Below are positions 23,531-35,416 of a stretch of 64,000 nt of DNA, in pieces. The number at the start of each line of letters is the position of its first letter. Position 1 is the first letter of the stretch. The notes below the pieces were generated by a model. That model did no database searches, was not told the DNA's origin, and saw only the letters and a program-made list of their open reading frames with translations. The DNA comes from Hormiphora californensis (lineage: Eukaryota > Ctenophora > Tentaculata > Cydippida > Pleurobrachiidae). Both the position numbers and the translations under genes were made by a program. The stretch lies in assembly GCA_020137815.1 (NCBI GenBank), contig CM035350.1, forward strand, positions 5,252,484 through 5,316,483. Direction: 5' to 3'.

Positions 23531-24036
23531 CTTTAATAGGTGGCAAAGTAACTACATTGCTAGTAATAATTATAGTGTACCATCATATATATCGATGACA
23601 TGTTGTCGGGGACTGGAGGGTAAAGATCCTTCATCCTTCGCCAATTTAACTGGAGGGTAAATTATAGTTGCCTCCCACCAAAATGTCTGAGAGACTGTCA
23701 GAGCATTGGCCTGACCCTATTCTTATCTCTTTCAAATAAGCGCGAGAACTGCAGTGGTCAGAGCATTTGCCTGATATTCTTGTCTGTCTCCCTGGCCTGG
23801 GTGACGCCCCTTTTCTACCCAATATGTCTATATCATTTGGAGATAGATAGATGTCTGTCACCGACGGCCCTCCCCCTTCCAGAACAACGTCACAAACTAT
23901 TTCCTTGTGTAGCGCACACTGCACAGACCAACTATTTCCGGGAAATTCGCATAAATGGGAAGCTGATGAGTTGGCATCCGGAATGTCAAATGGCATTGTT
24001 AATACAGTATTGTGATAGGGAGACTGGAATACGGGA

Positions 24037-24232
<196 letters not shown>

Positions 24233-24359
24233 CAACTGTAAGGGAAGACGGTGGTTGTTTACTATTTTGGAACAGTGTTCCATAGTTTGCTTGATATGAT
24301 GTATGGCCTGGATTCTGGGAACTGTTTTCAAGAGAACCAATGAGGAACGGACGTGGAAA

Positions 24360-24371
24360 TTTCTCTCTCTC

Positions 24372-24435
<64 letters not shown>

Positions 24436-24447
24436 TCTCTCTCCCTC
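24360..24447. repeat. (CT)n tract
   Basis: Forms a convergent GA-CT pair with 24037-24232. Confidence 0.95.
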
Positions 24448-25253
24448 TGTCTACCATCCTGGTCTAATAATTCGTTTACCACTCTTTTCAAGGTAAATTG
24501 AAAGGCACACATGTGTATGAAACTACCGATACGTCCTGTCAACTCCCATCAACGTTTTACTGTGATTTCATAGAGAGATTATAAAGAAGATAGTTGGAGA
24601 GAGAAAGAGAGTCAAAGAGAGAGTCTTTGTCATGTATTGCCCCGTTTTTTACTGCCTTTTGCGTCATACGGAAATCTTTAGCCCCATGGGACCCACAATT
24701 TTATAACTTAATTCGCCATTTCCCCGACACCTCACGGAATGTTGTTTACATGGCTTGTCTCGCGATTTCCTTCACATTGTGTTGTAATGCTGGGGGAGAA
24801 AACACAGAGCTCAGTTAGTAGCATGGTTAGGTAAACGTAGGGAAATTTTGCTGGCATGTAGGCCAAGTTCTAAGAAGACCTCTGTAAATCTTCCTAACCG
24901 TGGGATAGAACCAGTAACCGGAATTAATCCATAGAAATGTTTTTTCGGCATTCATTTGTTCTTTTTTCTCTTGTCTGAAGTTTAACTTTGAGGTGTGTAG
25001 GCCATTTCCCAAAAACTATTCCACATGTCCCACTGTCAGCTCCGTGTCGACACCGGCTCCTGCAATATGTGTGTTTTGCTCTCAAATTGAGTTACCTCCT
25101 TTGCGTTTACTGGTGCTGAATGCTTTGCTCCCCAGCTCCTCTCTTGTGCCGTACCTCTCTTGTAGCCCCCTTACCCTTTTGTCTTGAACCTCTCTTTTTA
25201 TCCCTGTTCGGACCTTAGCTCGTCTGAAGCAGTAACTATAGAGAGAGCTAGAT

Positions 25254-28200
25254 ATGGAGGCCTTGCTAAAACGAAAAGGTATGCGGTAGTGAGTTGGTGG
25301 TGATGTCATGTATTGAGTAGTGAAGTGGAGGTGAAATCAACGATCCTTCATAATTCTAAAGTTCTCCTTCTGTTTTCCTCCAGGTGGTGGTGCAACTACA
25401 GGAGGATGGGGAAAAGTAAAAACGAAATTAAACATCACAACCCCCGAAAGAAAACCGGAGAATGAGTTTGCGTAAGTTGGTCATGACAGTGATGCTGAAT
25501 TTAGCCGAATTTAGCCAAGTGAATTATTGAGATCTTGATCTTACTCAGGAAGATTTCAATGCCACTAAAAACTTAATCAATATCAGGTTAACTGATATTC
25601 TCTCTTCTCTGAAACCGCTCTCTGAAACCGCTTGTTTCACTTTGTTCAATATCAGGTTATGTAGTATCTAACTTTAAAACGTATGCAGGAAGCTGGCACT
25701 GAGGATGATGAAATCTAAGAGTGAGGCTGAGGTGGAACTGATGGAGAAGAAGCTGAAAAAGAAACCAGAACCTCGACAGAAAACGGAATATGAGCTTATG
25801 AAGGAAAGTAAGTGAGACCATCGAGCCTTTCCAAAAGAATTTTTGAAATGCTTTCGAATAGAATATTTTTTTGTTCTGTCTGGAATTATCCAGTCAGTGT
25901 GGGATGCGTGGAACTGAGTTTAAAAGGTTTTTAAATTCCAAAAAGTATAAGGCCATACGTCAAGCAAAAACATGTGTAATATGCATGTGTAATTAGTTTA
26001 AATATTTGTTCGCATAATGTTAAATTTGTGCTCGTTATAAGTACACTAGACCGCGTCTGTAAAACATGCAGATGCTAAGTAGCGGAAATTAAAGTGTTCC
26101 TAACTTGCCAACCTATGATGTGGCAATCACACCCCACGCCACCAATATCTGACAACCACCCCCCCCCCCCCCCCACACTAATATATCATCTCCAGAGTTG
26201 AGGCATGTCGAGTTCTCGGACGAGGAAAAGGGATTCCTAACGAAGGAGCAGATGGAGATGATTTCTGTCAAGATTGCGGAGTGCAAAAAGTGGCTCGTGG
26301 AAATTGAACGAGAGGGAAAACAGAAGGGCAGGCTGCTGGGAGATTATATCGGCGATTATTCCGAGTAAGAACAGGGAGGAAGGAGAGAGGGAAAAGTTAC
26401 TAATATTTAGTACACAAATCCATTTTAATGCCGAGTCCACTGTGATTCACACGTCAATATTTTGTAGCTGGGATGTTGATGTGGAGTTCCTGAGGAAATC
26501 TGGTCTGAACATTGACCTTGATAGCCTGCTACAAGCCCGGAAGAGGTCCATCATCGCTACCTTGTTCTATGATCCAGATGAGGCCGCGAGACGGGCCGAA
26601 CTTGAAAGGGTGGGTTTAGGGATAACATATTACCAGATACACCATATACGTTCTCACGGCATTTTCATCATGTTTAGGAGGCTGAGCGACGACGATTGGA
26701 GCGAGAGGCTGAACTTGAAGCTAAGAGACGAGAAACGGAGGAAAAACGACTGGCTGCCCTTGAGCTAGAGAGAAAGAAACTAATGGAGGATCAGGAACAA
26801 AAAGAGAGGAGGTAAGAAACCTATAGTTGCTGCGTTGCCTAGCTAGACTGCCACTGTTGAACAAAACAAAGTTGCTGTGTTGCCTATGTTGTTGCCTATG
26901 TGTTGCCCTAGCTCTAAGGTAATAACCCTGAAAAACCTACATGCATGAAATTGTTGTTATTATACTTATTATTAACAGGCTGAGAGAAGAGGAAGAGAAG
27001 AGGAATGCTGAAAGTAGGAAGAAGGAGAAGGAACTACAGGAATATGCGGAGAACGAGAGGAAGAGATTGCAACTTGAAGATCTGAGGAGAAACCAGGCAG
27101 AGCAGGAAAACGCAGCCAGGAGGCAGAAAATGATGAGAAAGTTCTCAACCGCTGAACCGGTACTATATCAATTAGTTACCCAGAATTTTAATGACTTTCT
27201 AACTTACCTTAGCCAAGTTGTACTTGTAATTCCTCTACTCAGCCTGCCGAAAAAGAGGAAGTTGATGTGGGCAAGCTCAACTTCGAAGGTCTGGAACAAA
27301 AAGATCACAAATCAAGGCGACGATCTGTCGGCAAGCTTGAAAATCCTTGGGAGAAAATGGGCGGACAGCCAAAAAACAGGAGCAGGAGGCAAAGCAAGGT
27401 ACTATACTCCTTCTTCTTACTATTTCTCTCTCCCGCTCACATATCTCTATTGCTTCCTGTCCGTATTTCTCTTTAGTCTTTATCTCTTTAGCTCTCGACC
27501 CCTCCCCATCTCTGATCCCCAGTTGTTCTATTTTCTACCACACATATCGATGTTATCCCATTCCTCCATCTCTCTCTTTCTCTATCTCTCCCCCCCCTGA
27601 TTTTTCTGTAATCACTTCCTGCTATCCAGGTGGGTAAGCTGAACAGCCCTTACGAAGGAGGAAGCAACCCCTGGAGCAAGACCAGCAGTAGGGACACCAG
27701 CCGATCAGGCAGTAGACGGGTGAGTTACACATGAGTTACACATGAGTTACACATGAGTTACACATGAGTTACACATGAGTTACACATGCAACATGTCACA
27801 TTGTCACACTGGTATCTGGTGGGGCTAGATGAGGCCCTAGGCACAGCTGTTTAGTATGATAAGTCGAGGAGAAGAAATTGAAATACTAAAACAGTAAAAC
27901 GTTAAAAGAGGTCTGATCAATGTTATGAAGCAATAAAACTGATATATAACACGTGTTTCAGAACTCACAGTCAGGAGAGCCTTCCGAGCCCATTACCACT
28001 CAGCCCGAATTTCTACAGGTCAGTCTGACACGTGTAATTATTTGAACATTCTGCACGTGCAACTGTTAAAACATTTTGCACGTGCAGTTGTTGTCACAAT
28101 AAGCCTACACGCTTATTAGTCTTGAAAATCAACACAGTATTGGAATGAACCAAAAAATGAACTGTAAGGATTAAAGTATGTGTGTGAGTGTGTGTGCCCG

Positions 28201-28301
28201 TCTACTTATTCTGTATCATGACCATTCTTCAGGCGCTTGCGGGTCTCGAAGACCTAGCTGCCATGGCATCTCGATACGATGACTACGGCAGTGATGAATA
28301 A
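25254..28301 (+). CDS. 409-aa coiled-coil protein, family not recognised
   Basis: Eleven exons join without a phase conflict: 25254-25278, 25384-25471, 25689-25807, 26196-26364, 26468-26609, 26678-26811, 26979-27159, 27243-27398, 27630-27719, 27962-28018 and 28233-28301. The N-terminus (MEALLKRKGGGATTGGWGK) and residues about 40-140 are basic and helical. Residues about 145-180 hold a compact segment (WDVDVEFLRKSGLNIDL). Residues 180-285 are an uninterrupted E/R/K coiled coil (REAELEAKRRETEEKRLAAL). The C-terminal third has two related motifs, VGKLNFEGLE...NPWEKMG and VGKLNSPYEGGSNPW, reminiscent of short actin- or microtubule-binding repeats, though no family can be named. It ends acidic (YDDYGSDE). 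The intron after 27719 begins inside an 11-bp tandem repeat. Confidence 0.85.
27720..27788. repeat. 11-bp minisatellite starting at a splice donor
   Basis: The intron opens GTGAGTTACACATGAGTTAC and the unit gagttacacat runs about six times. The first unit supplies donor positions +3 onward. Confidence 0.93.
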
Positions 28302-28309
28302 TTCAAAAG

Positions 28310-28495
28310 TGAAACTAAACTTAGTGTGCGCCTGACTGTCAAAGTGAAAGTGAAACTAGTGTGTGATGGACTGTGAAAGTGAAAGTGATACCAGTGTCCA
28401 GTGTGCGCCGGACTGTCAAAGAGAAACCATGGTGCACAGGATTGTGAAAGTGAAAGTAGCGTGCACAGGACTGTGAAAGTGAAACTAGGTTGCAG
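28310..28495. repeat. Degenerate GTGAAAGTGAAA repeats in 3' flank
   Basis: Four to five imperfect units of the form (t)gtgaaagtgaaact...gtgcacaggact follow the stop codon. Each contains a GAAAGTGAAA core. The rest of the convergent spacer (28302-29137) shows nothing else. Confidence 0.75.
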
Positions 28496-29137
28496 GTGGG
28501 TATCTGCATGACAACTTTTCATTCTTATTGGGCGTGATTATGATTAAGAGATTCAGTATTAGCATGATAGCAATAGTGAGTTATAAAGTCCGAACTTTGA
28601 GTGAAAGTTGAGTGTGGACCATTGTTTGTTTGTCTGTTTTTGTTGTTCTTGTATGAAATAATATATAGGCATGTTTTTCCATTGAATTACCAATATGCCA
28701 CATGACACACGATTAGATTCCCCTAGCCATAACGCATTTGGTAACTGCGCCTCCTTTTTTAGGGGAAGGAAGAGAGATTGATTGAATTTTTGTATGCGAG
28801 AGAGAATTGTAATGCATTTCTGAATTCTGTGAGTGAAAGAAATACCGAACAAAACGTTTTATTTTTTCATCGCTAAGCTAATTTGCTTCACATATCTCGA
28901 TGCCTACAGGAGAAAAAGGCGTCAAAAACAGCTCGTAACTGGCTGAGTTACAAAAACAACACACACCACATATAGCACTTTTTCTAAACATTATTTAGGG
29001 AGAGGGTACAGGACCATTCAGGGCATATCTCCAAAAAATTGTTGAAGCGTTTCCCCGAAGGATCTGGAGAGGATCAGGAATGTCTTGAAATTCGTCTTCA
29101 GTCTCATTTTCTCTCCAATACCAGTCACAACATATCT

Positions 29138-32100
29138 CTAGAGTCCCATTCTAATCTTGTTGATGATTTGACGCATGGCCAGGAACTCCTTGTCCGGTTT
29201 CTCACCCTTGTACCCGCTGACAAAGAGGTTAGCTCCCTTCTTTACTGCACCCATAACGTCATCGCTGGTTACATTTCCCTCGATCTCAATCAGTATCTTC
29301 TTGTGCATCTTCCGGGCTGCTGCAACCTGCACAGAGAGAGATATTATAGAGCCGAGAGCGGAGGGGGTAGATTGTAGAACAAGTCATTTATAGGTCAGGT
29401 GACTACCAAAGGAGGGGGGTGGACAGCTATAATTAAGGATTTTGTGGCAATGAGAAACATACATACTAAAATCTTACTGTACCTTTTCAAGCATCTCAGG
29501 GTTAAATGGGACATCATCGTGACAGGGGTCTCCACAGGAGATGTGTACCAGGTCAACATCCTTCACCAGCCCCTCCAGCCTACTCACCTCACACTCTTGA
29601 GACAGGGCCACACCGGCCTAGCGGGGGGATGGGGTTAGGATAAATTTGAGACACTGCAATTGGACAGAACGCCTATTTCAGCAACCAGTTTCCGGTGGAA
29701 TTAGGTTTGCGTGCAGATGTGTTGTGAAACGCCTATAAAATAGTTTGTCGCCGTTTACATCCGGCAGCTGGATGCAATTCCGGCCGCAGTACGGCATTTT
29801 CCATAACGGTTCCTATTGCCAGAACCGGCACAAAACAGAAAGCGGGGAGAGAGAGAGTTAAATCAATTCGAAAAGTTCCTAACATTAACCGGGTTTGTCA
29901 GAGTTAATAACCCTGACAAAAATATTAACGGAACATCTGTTATGTGAACACGCAAGAACAAATCACCTAAACGAACTTCATCTAAATCGGCCCTGGGTAC
30001 CTTGGTAAATAGGGGTCAAATATCAGAGGAAGTTTACCCACCCGGTAAATCGGGGTTCCGGTAAATTGGGGCCCGGTAAATCAGCGTCCCGACTGTAGGA
30101 TCTTGGTTGTTGATAGTCCATATGATAGTCCCCAGCAAGCATACTCAACTCACCATTCTGGCTAGATTCCACGGAAAAAAAACCCGTGAAAACTAACGGA
30201 CGTAGATTCTGCACTGTATGCCATTGTTCATAGAACGTTCATCATTTCTTCTTGCCCGGCCACCTTTATTTACTTGTCATCAAAAAGTTTTTCAAATCTT
30301 GTAGTCTTCAGATAATTATTAATTATCTCTATTATAATTTGGAGATGAACGACGTCGAAGTGATGGCCGTTCGTTAGGCGGTATCTAAGCGACAGACTGC
30401 TCCTTCATAAAACACTTTATATGACGAAAGCTGTAAAGCTGTTATTCACACTTTTTGAACTTCCAGTGGAGGTTTGTTAATATTTTCGAATGACTTCTAA
30501 CATGGCAGTTCCCATAGTTACCGATTCAGTTGCCATGGCAACCGTGTTATTGACGTGGAAAGGGGCGAAAAGAACCACCCGGCGAAGCCGGGTGGGTTAT
30601 CTAAAAGCCCTTACTTGAGGCGCACCCAATGGGTGCGCTAGTATATATATATGCGAACTGTGAAATCATTGTTTACATAATTTGAGCTGTCACTTCTTTA
30701 GAAGAACGGTAGCTCAGATAGTATATAATCTATATATCATAGCAATTCCTTTGGGCATTGTACTATCATTATATGTGGCCACAAGTGCCGCGGAGGCTGA
30801 ATATTGAGCTAACTTTTGTTTGCAATTGTATAACTTGAGGACCGTGGTGGCGTTGCTTTATTCCCTTTATCCCTCGCGTAGTCTCTATGATTCATAGTTT
30901 GATATTTAGTTTCTGTCGAAGTGATGGCCGTTCGTTAGGCGGTATCTAAGCGACAGACTGCTCCTTCATAAAACACTTTATATGACGAAAGCTGTAAAGC
31001 TGTTATTCACACTTTTTGAACTTCCAGTGGAGGTTTGTTAATATTTTCGAATGACTTCTAACATGGCAGTTCCCATAGTTACCGATTCAGTTGCCATGGC
31101 AACCGTGTTATTGACGTGGAAAGGGGCGAAAAGAACCACCCGGCGAAGCCGGGTGGGTTATCTAAAAGCCCTTACTTGAGGCGCACCCAATGGGTGCGCT
31201 AGTCTTCTTAATGTACAGATTAGAGTCGACGTGATGAATGAATTGGAGATAGATGTACCAACATCACTATCTATACCGCTGGGTGTTTACAACTTTGTCA
31301 TTTCCTTCTTTGGGATCACTGGTAACGGCCTCGTCCTCTATTCCTCTCTCCGATACGATGCTGTACAGCTTGATGAAATATCGCTGGAGTTTGTTAGAAA
31401 TCTCGCATTGGCTGACATGTTGTATACTATCTGCGTTCCCCTTCCCTACTTCATTACACTATCCGTCCGTCGGTGGGTACTCGGACCGGTTTACTGTTTC
31501 ATTCAGGCCGGGGTCAGTAATATCCCCGCTGCCGTAAACGCGATGACCGTTCTCGCTATATCGGCATACCGACTGAAGTTAATTATTTCCCCTTTCCACG
31601 GCCACATCTCCCTGAGGGCATGCAGAGTGTCCATCACTCTGATCTGGGTGTTGTCCTTCTCCTCCATCGTCCTTATCAAATACTACCATGAGCATGGAGC
31701 AGCGGAGTTCGATCCCTCGATGGCGGCCTGTCTGGATGCAATTTATGACCATGATGATGCTAGATGTCCCTTGATGGTTACAATTGGTTTTTTAGTTTTC
31801 ATCCCCCTCGTTGGGATTTTCGGTATTAATCTGGTTCTCTTGGGGATAGCAATGCGGAAAAGCTACTCTGCCAACAGTGGGATAAACTACAAAGCCTTGT
31901 GTGTTATTCTGTCCCTTTCAGGATTGTTAATGTTGAGTTGGGGTCCGTATCTTGGCTTTACTTTCTTGAAAATGAAATCTCCCGATGTTTCCCCGAGCTT
32001 TGAATTGATTGTCTTTAATATTCTAAGTCTTAATGCATTCGGAAACCCCTTCCTTTACACACTTACCAACAGACGCTTTGGAAGATATGTCTGGAATTTG

Positions 32101-35020
32101 CTCTGTGGCATGTTCAAATATGGGAGGAGAAATCAGCAAATTGCTCATCGTGCCAGTAATCGAGAAGAAAACCTTTTTGTAAGGAGTCGGGCCCGTGCTA
32201 ACAATGCTGTCATGCAGACGTCGAGTGTTTAAACTGAGGCTTGAAGGTGCGAACCGCATTAATATGATTATATGAAAAAAGGTGGCCCCAGAAACATTTT
32301 TTGAACAATATATACCTACTATGAACAATTACTGTTGGATGTTGATTGATATTGTTATTGTTACATTTCATTTTCTCTAAAGAAGAGAGAGTCTATATCA
32401 ATATGTGACGGTGACGGGCGGTCGCAATCTTACTTCATTGGTGTTGATGATATGAGTGATAGTTTGGTGACATATTAGACACCGTGCGCGACCAAGATTG
32501 AGCTGTGCGGGGGTCGCGCCAGGTGTCTATGTTACCAAAGTGATAGTATGGTGTTGTACTATAAAATCCCTACCTTCATTCCAGCCTCCTTGATCTTCCC
32601 AACGAGGCTCTTGGCTTGCTCGTCAGTGACGGTCTCTAGTTGGAATAGGAAACAGTCGCAACCAGCCTCCTTAAACTGGTCGATAAACCTGCAAAGAGGT
32701 TGAAATTTGAGTCGCCTGACAATGTGTTCGTACTCCGAACAATTCAAGATTAAAGACTAAAGTGAAACTTATCCTTCTCTGTGGAGTTAAGCAAAACGAA
32801 AGTGAAACTATAATTTCCCTCCCTGAACTCTCCCTGAACGAAAGTGAAACTATAATTTTCCTCCCTGAACTCTCCAAAACGAAAGTGAAACTATAATTTT
32901 CCTCCCTGAACTCTCCCTGAACGAAAGTGAAACTATAATTTTCCTCCCTAAACTCTCCCTGAACGAAAGTGAAACTATAATTTTCCTCCCTGAACTCTCC
33001 AAAACGAAAGTGAAACTATAATTTCCCTCCCTGAACTCTCCAAAACGAAAGTGAAACTATAACTTCCCTCCCTGAACTCTCCAAAACGAAAGTGAAACTA
33101 TAATTTCCCTCCCTGAACTCTCCAAAACGAAAGTGAAACTAACCTCTCGGGATCATTGACGAGCATGTGACAGATGATGATCTTGCTGGGAAAGTGCTTC
33201 CTGACCCCCTCCACGACGGGTGACCCAACACTGATCATGGGTCCATAGTGTCCATCTTGGACATCAAAGTGGAAGTAGTCCGCTCCCGCATTCATGATAT
33301 GATTCGCCTCAGACACCAGATTACCTATGGCGGGAATTACCTTTAGTTACCCTAAATAGAAGTCACAGCTAGGCACCTGTTGAGTGGGTGTGGAGGATGG
33401 ATACAATCACCCCCCCCCCTTGCCTTCATCAGCATGACGACCCCTTCATCATCACAAGTACCAGTGTCAAGTGATTATGAAGGGGTGGTAAGTACTACTG
33501 TTCCCATCCACCACTGCACTTACCAATATCGTAGTTGAGGACATCCATCACTGTACTTACCAATATCGTAGTTGAGGACATCCACCACTCAGTACTTACC
33601 AATATCGTAGTTGAGGACATCCACCACTGTACTTACCAATATCGTAGTTGAGGACATCCACCACTGCACTTACCAATATCGTAGTTGAGGACATCCATCA
33701 CTGTACTTACCAATATCGTAGTTGAGGACATCCACCACTGTACTTACCAATGTCGTAGTTGAGGACATCCATCACTGTACTTACCAATATCGTAGTTGAG
33801 GACATCCATCACTGTACTTACCAATATCGTAGTTGAGGACATCCACCACTGTACTTACCAATGTCGTAGTTGAGGACATCCATCACTGTACTTACCAATA
33901 TCGTAGTTGAGGACATCCACCACTCAGTACTTACCAATATCGTAGTTGAGGACATCCACCACTGTACTTACCAATGTCGTAGTTGAGGACATCCATCACT
34001 GTACTTACCAATATCGTAGTTGAGGACATCCATCACTGTACTTACCAATATCGTAGTTGAGGACATCCACCACTGTACTTACCAATGTCGTAGTTGAGGA
34101 CATCCATCACTGTACTTACCAATATCGTAGTTGAGGACATCCACCACTCAGTACTTACCAATATCGTAGTTGAGGACATCCATCACTGTACTTACCAATA
34201 TCGTAGTTGAGGACATCCACCACTCAGTACTTACCAATATCGTAGTTGAGGACATCCACCACTGTACTTACCAATATCGTAGTTGAGGACATCCACCACT
34301 GCACTTACCAATATCGTAGTTGAGGACATCCATCACTGTACTTACCAATATCGTAGTTGAGGACATCCACCACTGTACTTACCAATGTCGTAGTTGAGGA
34401 CATCCATCACTGTACTTACCAATATCGTAGTTGAGGACATCCATCACTGTACTTACCAATATCGTAGTTGAGGACATCCACCACTGTACTTACCAATGTC
34501 GTAGTTGAGGACATCCATCACTGTACTTACCAATATCGTAGTGGAGGACATCCATCACTGTACTTACCAATATCGTAGTTAAGGACATCCACCACTGTAC
34601 TTACCAATATCGTAGTTGAGGACATCCACCACTGCACTTACCAATATCGTAGTTGAGTACATCCATCACTGTACTTACCAATATCGTAGTTGAGGACATC
34701 CATCACTGTACTTACCAATATCTTAGTTGAGTACATCCATCACTGTACTTACCAATATCGTAGTTGAGGACATCCACCACTGCACTTAGTACTTACCAAT
34801 ATCGTAGTTGAGGACATCCACCACTGCACTTACCAATATCGTAGTTGAGGACATCCATCACTGCACTTACCAATATCGTAGTTGAGGACATCCATCACTG
34901 TACTTACCAATATCGTAGTTGAGGACATCCACCACTGCACTTACCAATATCGTAGTTGAGGACATCCATCCCGGTGGCATAGTTGCCAGACCTCTTCTTA
35001 GTGTCCCACCAATTCGCCAT
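29138..35020 (-). CDS. Ribulose-phosphate 3-epimerase-like protein with altered active site
   Basis: Five minus-strand exons, 35020-34945, 33324-33144, 32688-32574, 29617-29483 and 29326-29138, join in phases 1, 2, 0 and 0 into 231 aa (human RPE 228 aa). Family marks: MDVLNYDIGNL (compare SILNSDLANL), GADYFHFDVQDGHYGP with metal-ligand-type His44 and Asp46, His78 in ICHMLV, KEAGMK, and a C-terminal GANLFVSG. RPE interconverts ribulose-5-P and xylulose-5-P in the pentose phosphate pathway. Two departures: the catalytic Asp of the I-E-x-D-G motif is Glu185 (IEIEGNV), and the phosphate-side loop usually VEPGFGGQ is CGDPCHDD. It may be a diverged or inactive paralogue. Intron 1 is the donor-bearing minisatellite; intron 2 starts in another array; the intron between exons 3 and 4 holds a plus-strand GPCR. 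Confidence 0.9.
29985..30102. mobile_element. Truncated pogo/Tigger-like MITE (3' part)
   Basis: Contains CCCGGTAAATCGGGGTTCCG, then aattggggcccggtaaatc and a degraded terminus gcgtcccgactgta. This matches the right half of the intact element at 36541-36712. The left terminus is missing. Confidence 0.75.
30354..30642 (+). mobile_element. 289-bp dispersed repeat, copy 1 (Helitron-like candidate)
   Basis: Appears identical base for base to 30915-31203. It begins G-TCGAAGTGATGG and ends with two GC hairpins: CCACCCGGCGAAGCCGGGTGG and then GCGCACCCAATGGGTGCGC running directly into CTAG followed by T. A 5' TC, a 3' palindrome and a CTAG|T end recall non-autonomous Helitrons. The 5' flanking base is G rather than A, so this is tentative. 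Confidence 0.6.
30915..31203 (+). mobile_element. 289-bp dispersed repeat, copy 2
   Basis: Second copy of the 30354-30642 sequence, in direct orientation, 272 bp further on. Its 3' end is 30 bp before the start codon of the nested GPCR, so it probably supplies that gene's promoter or 5' UTR. Confidence 0.85.
31234..32232 (+). CDS. Class A-like GPCR nested in the RPE-like intron
   Basis: Single-exon ORF, 332 aa from ATG 31234 (the upstream in-frame codon is GTG). Seven hydrophobic segments are present. Rhodopsin-family marks: Asn in TM1 (ITGNGLVL), Asp in TM2 (NLALADML), the TM3 cysteine (GPVYCF) with a partner in loop 2 (DARCPLM), Arg at the end of TM3 in AYRL replacing DRY, a Pro in TM6 (SWGPYLG), and canonical NPxxY in TM7 (GNPFLY). 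The tail is basic and Arg/Asn-rich. The ligand is unknown. It is transcribed opposite to its host gene, within the intron between host exons 3 and 4, and lacks introns, suggesting retroposition or a single-exon receptor family. Confidence 0.92.
   Translation: MNELEIDVPTSLSIPLGVYNFVISFFGITGNGLVLYSSLRYDAVQLDEISLEFVRNLALADMLYTICVPLPYFITLSVRRWVLGPVYCFIQAGVSNIPAAVNAMTVLAISAYRLKLIISPFHGHISLRACRVSITLIWVLSFSSIVLIKYYHEHGAAEFDPSMAACLDAIYDHDDARCPLMVTIGFLVFIPLVGIFGINLVLLGIAMRKSYSANSGINYKALCVILSLSGLLMLSWGPYLGFTFLKMKSPDVSPSFELIVFNILSLNAFGNPFLYTLTNRRFGRYVWNLLCGMFKYGRRNQQIAHRASNREENLFVRSRARANNAVMQTSSV
32755..33142. repeat. 41-47-bp minisatellite at RPE-like intron 2 donor
   Basis: About nine units of acgaaagtgaaactataatt followed by ttcctccctgaactctcc. 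The array begins 3-4 bases inside the intron on the gene strand. Every unit contains GAAAGTGAAACT, which fits the interferon-stimulated response element consensus GAAANNGAAACT. Confidence 0.93.
33508..34968 (-). repeat. 37-bp minisatellite duplicating an exon end and its splice donor (~39 copies)
   Basis: On the gene strand each unit reads GATGGATGTCCTCAACTACG then ATATTG|GTAAGTACAGT. It copies the last 27 coding bases or so of RPE-like exon 1 plus the 5' splice site. Exon 1 itself supplies the first unit (34945-34968). Units vary at a few sites (catcact/caccact, atatcg/atgtcg, plus a variant with cactcagtac), and a three-unit higher-order block recurs. Confidence 0.97.
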
Positions 35021-35416
35021 GATGATTCACAGAGTGCAGACACAAATCAGATTCAGATAGCAGACACAAATCAGATTCAGATAGTTATAATAGTGAAGTG
35101 CTTGCACACCTTCCAGTATAATAATGTACCGTTTCGCCCCATTAGAACACATGACTTATTCACAGAGAGAGAACGGGAGATACCTTGGTAATGGAATATG
35201 ATTATCATTTAGTGTGTCAACATGCCACGTATAATAACAGGGGCTAAAATGTTCTTTATCTTTACTGGGCCTGCACTCACAAAGTCCCTCCTCTCCTCCT
35301 TTAACCTCCTAACTCCAGGCTCATCAAGTAGAAGAACCTACAAAATAGAGAGGAGATAGAGAAATTATACAAAGGAGAATTGTAGAACAGGAAGTGTAAC
35401 AACACAACACGTGAAA
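35021..35416. other. RPE-like 5' flank, no gene seen
   Basis: Upstream of the RPE-like start codon. It contains a short direct duplication (cagacacaaatcagattcag, twice near 35036-35080) and otherwise AT-rich DNA. A non-coding first exon is possible. Confidence 0.5.

Noticed and set aside
23690-23775. tRNA-like or SINE A-box phrases (gtcagagcattggcctg), also near 767 and 53190
   Set aside because: No matching B box, no common boundaries and no tail; too short to call a SINE.
33508-34968. CRISPR-like regular array
   Set aside because: Units are directly abutting with no unique spacers and derive from the adjacent exon end; the genome is eukaryotic.
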